From CAYVQZ01 sp964453435 (GTDB lineage: Bacteria > Abyssobacteria > SURF-5): DNA of 8,122 nucleotides. Below the pieces are notes generated by a model. It did not search any database, had not been told where the DNA came from, and was given only the letters and a program-made list of their open reading frames with translations. The stretch lies in contig CAYVQZ010000107.1 in assembly GCA_964453435.1 (NCBI GenBank), positions 1 through 8,122 on the forward strand, read 5' to 3'. A program made the position numbers and the translations under genes. Each line of letters begins with the position of its first letter. The stretch's first letter is position 1. This document shows, piece after piece, positions 6,141 to 8,122 of this stretch.

Positions 6141-6179
6141 TTGCGGAAGGGGTGGATTTTCGCGTCGCTTGGCGCAAAC

Positions 6180-6201
6180 CCAAACGGGCGTTTGGTTTTT
6201 T
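6180..6201 (+). terminator. Intrinsic terminator reading rightward
   Basis: CCAAAC (6180-6185), loop GGGC, GTTTGG (6190-6195), then TTTTTT (6196-6201): a compact hairpin directly followed by a T-tract on the plus strand. Both flanking genes run leftward, and in that direction the hairpin is followed only by GTTTGCG. It may therefore stop rightward readthrough, for example from the chelatase operon across the TPR gene, or work weakly both ways. Confidence 0.5.
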
Positions 6202-6211
6202 GTCTTGATGG

Positions 6212-6463
6212 TTAAATATGTTCATCAGATTGCCCGACCCGCCTCCGAGCGAGCGCGTGGCCGAGAAAACCAACGGCTGTAATGCCAAGCAGTACCCAGA
6301 AGACAGGTATCAGGGTGAGCATGTAAATGGAAAGAATGTGGACATATGGGTCACGAAAGTTTGCGATGTTGTTTCCTGCGCACCGCCATTCCACATATGC
6401 AAAAAGAAGCAGAGTTGCAGTCAATCCACCTCTGCCTGCCGTTTTGAATATGCCTTGCAACAT
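6212..6463 (-). CDS. Small two-helix membrane protein, unknown function
   Basis: An 83-residue hydrophobic protein of no family I recognise. It has one hydrophobic segment at about 13-25, a short polar loop containing 'RDPYVHIL' (37-44), and a long hydrophobic segment at about 43-71 with G-I-T-A-V-G-F-L-G-H-A-L-A. It ends in a basic RRR cluster (73-75) and a polar tail, which by the positive-inside rule puts the C-terminus in the cytoplasm. The Shine-Dalgarno before the ATG is weak (GAG in GCGAGAACC). Reality is supported by the membrane-like composition across the whole frame and by a near-consensus promoter pointing at it (6566-6594). It lies upstream of the TPR gene on the same strand but with a separate promoter in between. 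Confidence 0.6.
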   Translation of the reverse strand: MLQGIFKTAGRGGLTATLLLFAYVEWRCAGNNIANFRDPYVHILSIYMLTLIPVFWVLLGITAVGFLGHALARRRVGQSDEHI

Positions 6464-6565
6464 GGTTCTCGCACCCCGCTATGTGATTGGCATTGGCAAA
6501 AGCCTGCCACAACAGGAAGCATTCATCCATCTCTGCTTGGTTGAGCAAAACTCCGTCTGAACAAA

Positions 6566-6594
6566 ATTGTAGTACCTCATTATGGAGTTGTCAA
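6566..6594 (-). promoter_or_regulatory. Strong sigma70-type promoter for the small membrane protein
   Basis: On the minus strand, a perfect TTGACA (6589-6594), a 17-bp spacer and TACAAT (6566-6571), five of six in the -10 box. It is the closest to consensus of all promoters in the window. The start would be near 6559, about 96 nt before the ATG. Confidence 0.65.
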
Positions 6595-6717
6595 ATAGCG
6601 CCGGGCGCACGCCAAAGGCATCACCGCCGAAGAAACGTTGAAGAATGTTTGGGCGAAAGCGCACGAGTTGACAAGCGCCTCCAATTCTCCAACCCGGTTT
6701 CTATCTTCGGCTTCTTC

Positions 6718-6746
6718 TTGGATGAACTCGCGCTTTCTGGTATACT
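6718..6746 (+). promoter_or_regulatory. Extended -10 promoter for the radical SAM gene
   Basis: TTGGAT (6718-6723), a 17-bp spacer and TATACT (6741-6746), preceded by TGG so that an extended -10 element (TG-N-TATACT) is formed. Such promoters tolerate a poor -35 box. The start would be near 6753, leaving a leader of about 92 nt. Confidence 0.55.
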
Positions 6747-6756
6747 TTTGCTCGGA

Positions 6757-6837
6757 AGACGGTAAAGCCGTCTGGCGGATTCGAATTGTATGACCCTCTA
6801 CGCGTCTCCCAGTACTGCGTATCTGTGAAAGAGGGAG
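6757..6837 (+). promoter_or_regulatory. Structured leader of the radical SAM gene with Shine-Dalgarno pairing
   Basis: A perfect hairpin AGACGG-TAAAG-CCGTCT (6757-6773) forms right at the predicted 5' end. Further on, CCCTCT (6794-6799) can pair with AGAGGG (6830-6835), and CTCCC (6806-6810) can pair with GGGAG (6833-6837), extended by CG/CG past a 1-nt bulge. Both partners cover the Shine-Dalgarno GAGGGAG (6831-6837), seven bases before the ATG. This would fit translational control. No known riboswitch class is recognised. Confidence 0.35.
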
Positions 6838-6844
6838 CGTTTTT

Positions 6845-8098
6845 ATGGAGTACCTTGATTACCTGTTAGATCGTTTTTCGGAAACTCCCCAACACATTGT
6901 TATCAAGGCCGACCTGTTTCGCAGGGGAATTGTATTCGATTGTCAGTTGGAAGAGCTTGCCATGAGGTCGTGCACAACAGGCTTGTCGACGAAGGACAAT
7001 CGGCAAGTGATACAGGCGCCAAGTCAGTTCCACTTTTCTGATAACGACACTACGGTTGACGTTGTGCTCAATGACGACAGCCCTTATCGTGTCATCGAGA
7101 AGGAGGCTGGCGATTACAGGCTGTACATTGGGAATCGCGACCTCGGCCAAATCCATTTCACGCCTCGACCGGGATATTTGGACCGAACGGCGAGCGACGG
7201 AATTCCGTGCCAGGATTACCTGGTTCAACGCGGGCCGTACTGCCTGCTGGTTACCCCGGTTAATATCTGCGCGTATTATCGGGGAGGGGACGCATGCCGC
7301 TTCTGCGCCCTGTCGGTGGTGATGGACCATGAGCGTGAGAACAAGAGGCTTCCGATGATACCCGACTACGCGGCGCTGGCAGAAGCGGTCGCTATCGCGC
7401 GTGAACACATAGACCTGAAAGAGATCAAACTAAACGGAGGCTCTCTCTACAATTTAAACAAGGAAGTGCTATGCATTGAAGAGTGTCTGAGGCATATCCT
7501 GTCTGCGAGCGGCCCGATCGAAGAAGTCACGGTGTTTTCGCAAGCGCTCGAAGAGGACCAACAGAAGCGGGTGAAGGATGCCGGCGCCACCAACGTGTTC
7601 TTCGATATGGAAGCCTGGAACGAACGGCTCTGGGACCAGATCGTGCCCGGCAAAGCCAAGACTGTTGGGCGTTCGGAATGGCTGAGGCGGCTGGAGATGG
7701 CCGTGGATGTCTTTGGCGCGGGTCATGTCGCGTGTAATTTTGTGGCTGGTTTTGAATCCGCTCCGGTCCCCGGGTTTCTCTCGCAGGATGAATCGTTAAA
7801 TTCGTATCTCGAGGGGTTCGACTATCTGACCGAACGAGGTGTTATCCCCTCCTTTACCGTCTGGATTCCTCTATTCGACAGAGCGAGCGCGCCCGAGACG
7901 GCATATTATCTGGAGCTTGGCGAAGGATTGCACAAATCGGTTCTTCGGCAGGGCCTGTATCAAGACTTGGGATTCTCCGGTTTCGGGACGGACCCACCGA
8001 CTCTGGGTTTGTATTGCTACTATTGCCGAAGCATGCAATTCGCTCAGGACTACCCCCGACTAATCAATCGCGATACCGCCCACGTCGCCACCGGTTAG
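6845..8098 (+). CDS. Radical SAM protein with non-standard CX8CX2C cluster motif
   Basis: A 417-residue protein. Residues 1-130 form an N-terminal region of unknown fold. The radical SAM core begins with the strand LLVTPVNIC and has the cluster motif C142-x8-C151-R-F-C154, where the aromatic residue before the last Cys is typical; the usual spacing is CX3CX2C. KLNGGS (196-200) is the expected GGE-like SAM-binding motif at the end of the next strand. Later strands VTVFSQ (228-233), NVFFDME (250-256), HVACNFVAGFES (294-305) and PSFTVWIPL (335-343) fit the barrel. A C-terminal CYYC (391-394) and Cys122/133 might bind a second cluster or zinc. GAGGGAG seven bases upstream supports the ATG. Substrate is unknown. 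It is alone in its transcription unit, next to a divergent gene. The fold is confident; the subfamily is not recognised. Confidence 0.85.
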   Translation: MEYLDYLLDRFSETPQHIVIKADLFRRGIVFDCQLEELAMRSCTTGLSTKDNRQVIQAPSQFHFSDNDTTVDVVLNDDSPYRVIEKEAGDYRLYIGNRDLGQIHFTPRPGYLDRTASDGIPCQDYLVQRGPYCLLVTPVNICAYYRGGDACRFCALSVVMDHERENKRLPMIPDYAALAEAVAIAREHIDLKEIKLNGGSLYNLNKEVLCIEECLRHILSASGPIEEVTVFSQALEEDQQKRVKDAGATNVFFDMEAWNERLWDQIVPGKAKTVGRSEWLRRLEMAVDVFGAGHVACNFVAGFESAPVPGFLSQDESLNSYLEGFDYLTERGVIPSFTVWIPLFDRASAPETAYYLELGEGLHKSVLRQGLYQDLGFSGFGTDPPTLGLYCYYCRSMQFAQDYPRLINRDTAHVATG

Positions 8099-8122
8099 TG
8101 TCTGCGACCGCAACAAATTTGA

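Larger units (their letters stand above)
6464..6844. other. Divergent intergenic region (381 bp)
   Basis: This stretch holds the leftward promoter for the small membrane protein (6566-6594) and the rightward extended -10 promoter and structured leader of the radical SAM gene (6718-6844). Between them, the plus frame 6599-6793 stays open for 64 codons but has only one internal ATG and no Shine-Dalgarno; it encodes a helical-looking A-K-G-I-T-A-E-E-T-L-K-N-V-W segment. It may be a chance open frame or a worn gene end. I see no tRNA, repeat array or mobile element here. Confidence 0.6.

Noticed and set aside
6351..6548. Minus-strand 65-codon frame overlapping the small membrane protein, starting with TTG
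   Set aside because: Its later part is a shadow of the membrane protein in another frame; a leader peptide cannot be excluded, but there is no motif or clear Shine-Dalgarno for it.
6487..6765. Plus-strand 92-codon frame in the divergent intergenic region
   Set aside because: It runs over both promoters in opposite directions, has no Shine-Dalgarno, and its translation is Ser/Arg-rich without pattern.
6773..6795. GGATTCGAATT looked like a tRNA T-arm
   Set aside because: No acceptor stem, anticodon arm or D-arm can be built around it; ATTCGAAT is just a short palindrome.

Overview
This 8.1-kb window reads as chromosomal DNA of an anaerobic or microaerobic, fairly GC-rich bacterium, possibly a Desulfobacterota-like or candidate-phylum lineage. 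The evidence for that lifestyle is indirect: a DUF1858 CXXC protein of the hybrid-cluster-protein-associated family, a radical SAM enzyme, several Cys-cluster proteins and a CRP/FNR/HcpR-type operator. No taxonomic marker gene is present, so placement is an inference. There are no RNA genes, insertion sequences, CRISPR arrays or phage genes.

Layout. A YkgJ-type zinc/iron-chelating protein runs leftward (1-603). A divergent regulatory region (604-885) separates it from a rightward two-gene unit made of a small DUF1858 CXXC protein (886-1101) and a class I SAM-dependent methyltransferase (1098-1889), which overlap by 4 nt. After a terminator-like hairpin, and from its own predicted promoter, comes the core of the window. 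This is a tandem pair of magnesium/cobalt-chelatase-type AAA+ proteins: a ChlI-like ATPase (2162-3208) and a 730-residue ChlI/D-type protein with AAA+ and vWA domains (3205-5397), again overlapping by 4 nt. Two leftward genes lie convergent to it: a membrane-anchored TPR protein (5497-6063) and an 83-residue two-helix membrane protein (6212-6463), each with a good sigma70-type promoter. Finally a radical SAM protein (6845-8098) is transcribed rightward from an extended -10 promoter through a structured leader.

How it may work together. The AAA+/vWA pair has the parts of the ATPase motor of a metal chelatase: complete Walker A and B, sensors and Arg finger in both proteins, and an intact MIDAS in the vWA protein. 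The large porphyrin/corrin-binding subunit (ChlH/CobN) is absent from the window, so either it is encoded elsewhere or the pair serves another metal-insertion or remodelling job. The radical SAM protein has a non-standard cysteine spacing, CX8CX2C. The least expected regulatory signal is a near-perfect 30-bp inverted repeat containing TGTGA-N6-TCACA upstream of the DUF1858 gene, which would fit control of that redox gene by a CRP/FNR-family regulator such as HcpR.

All promoter, terminator and RNA-structure calls were made by eye from base matches, with no folding energies or searches. Protein family calls rest on visible motifs.
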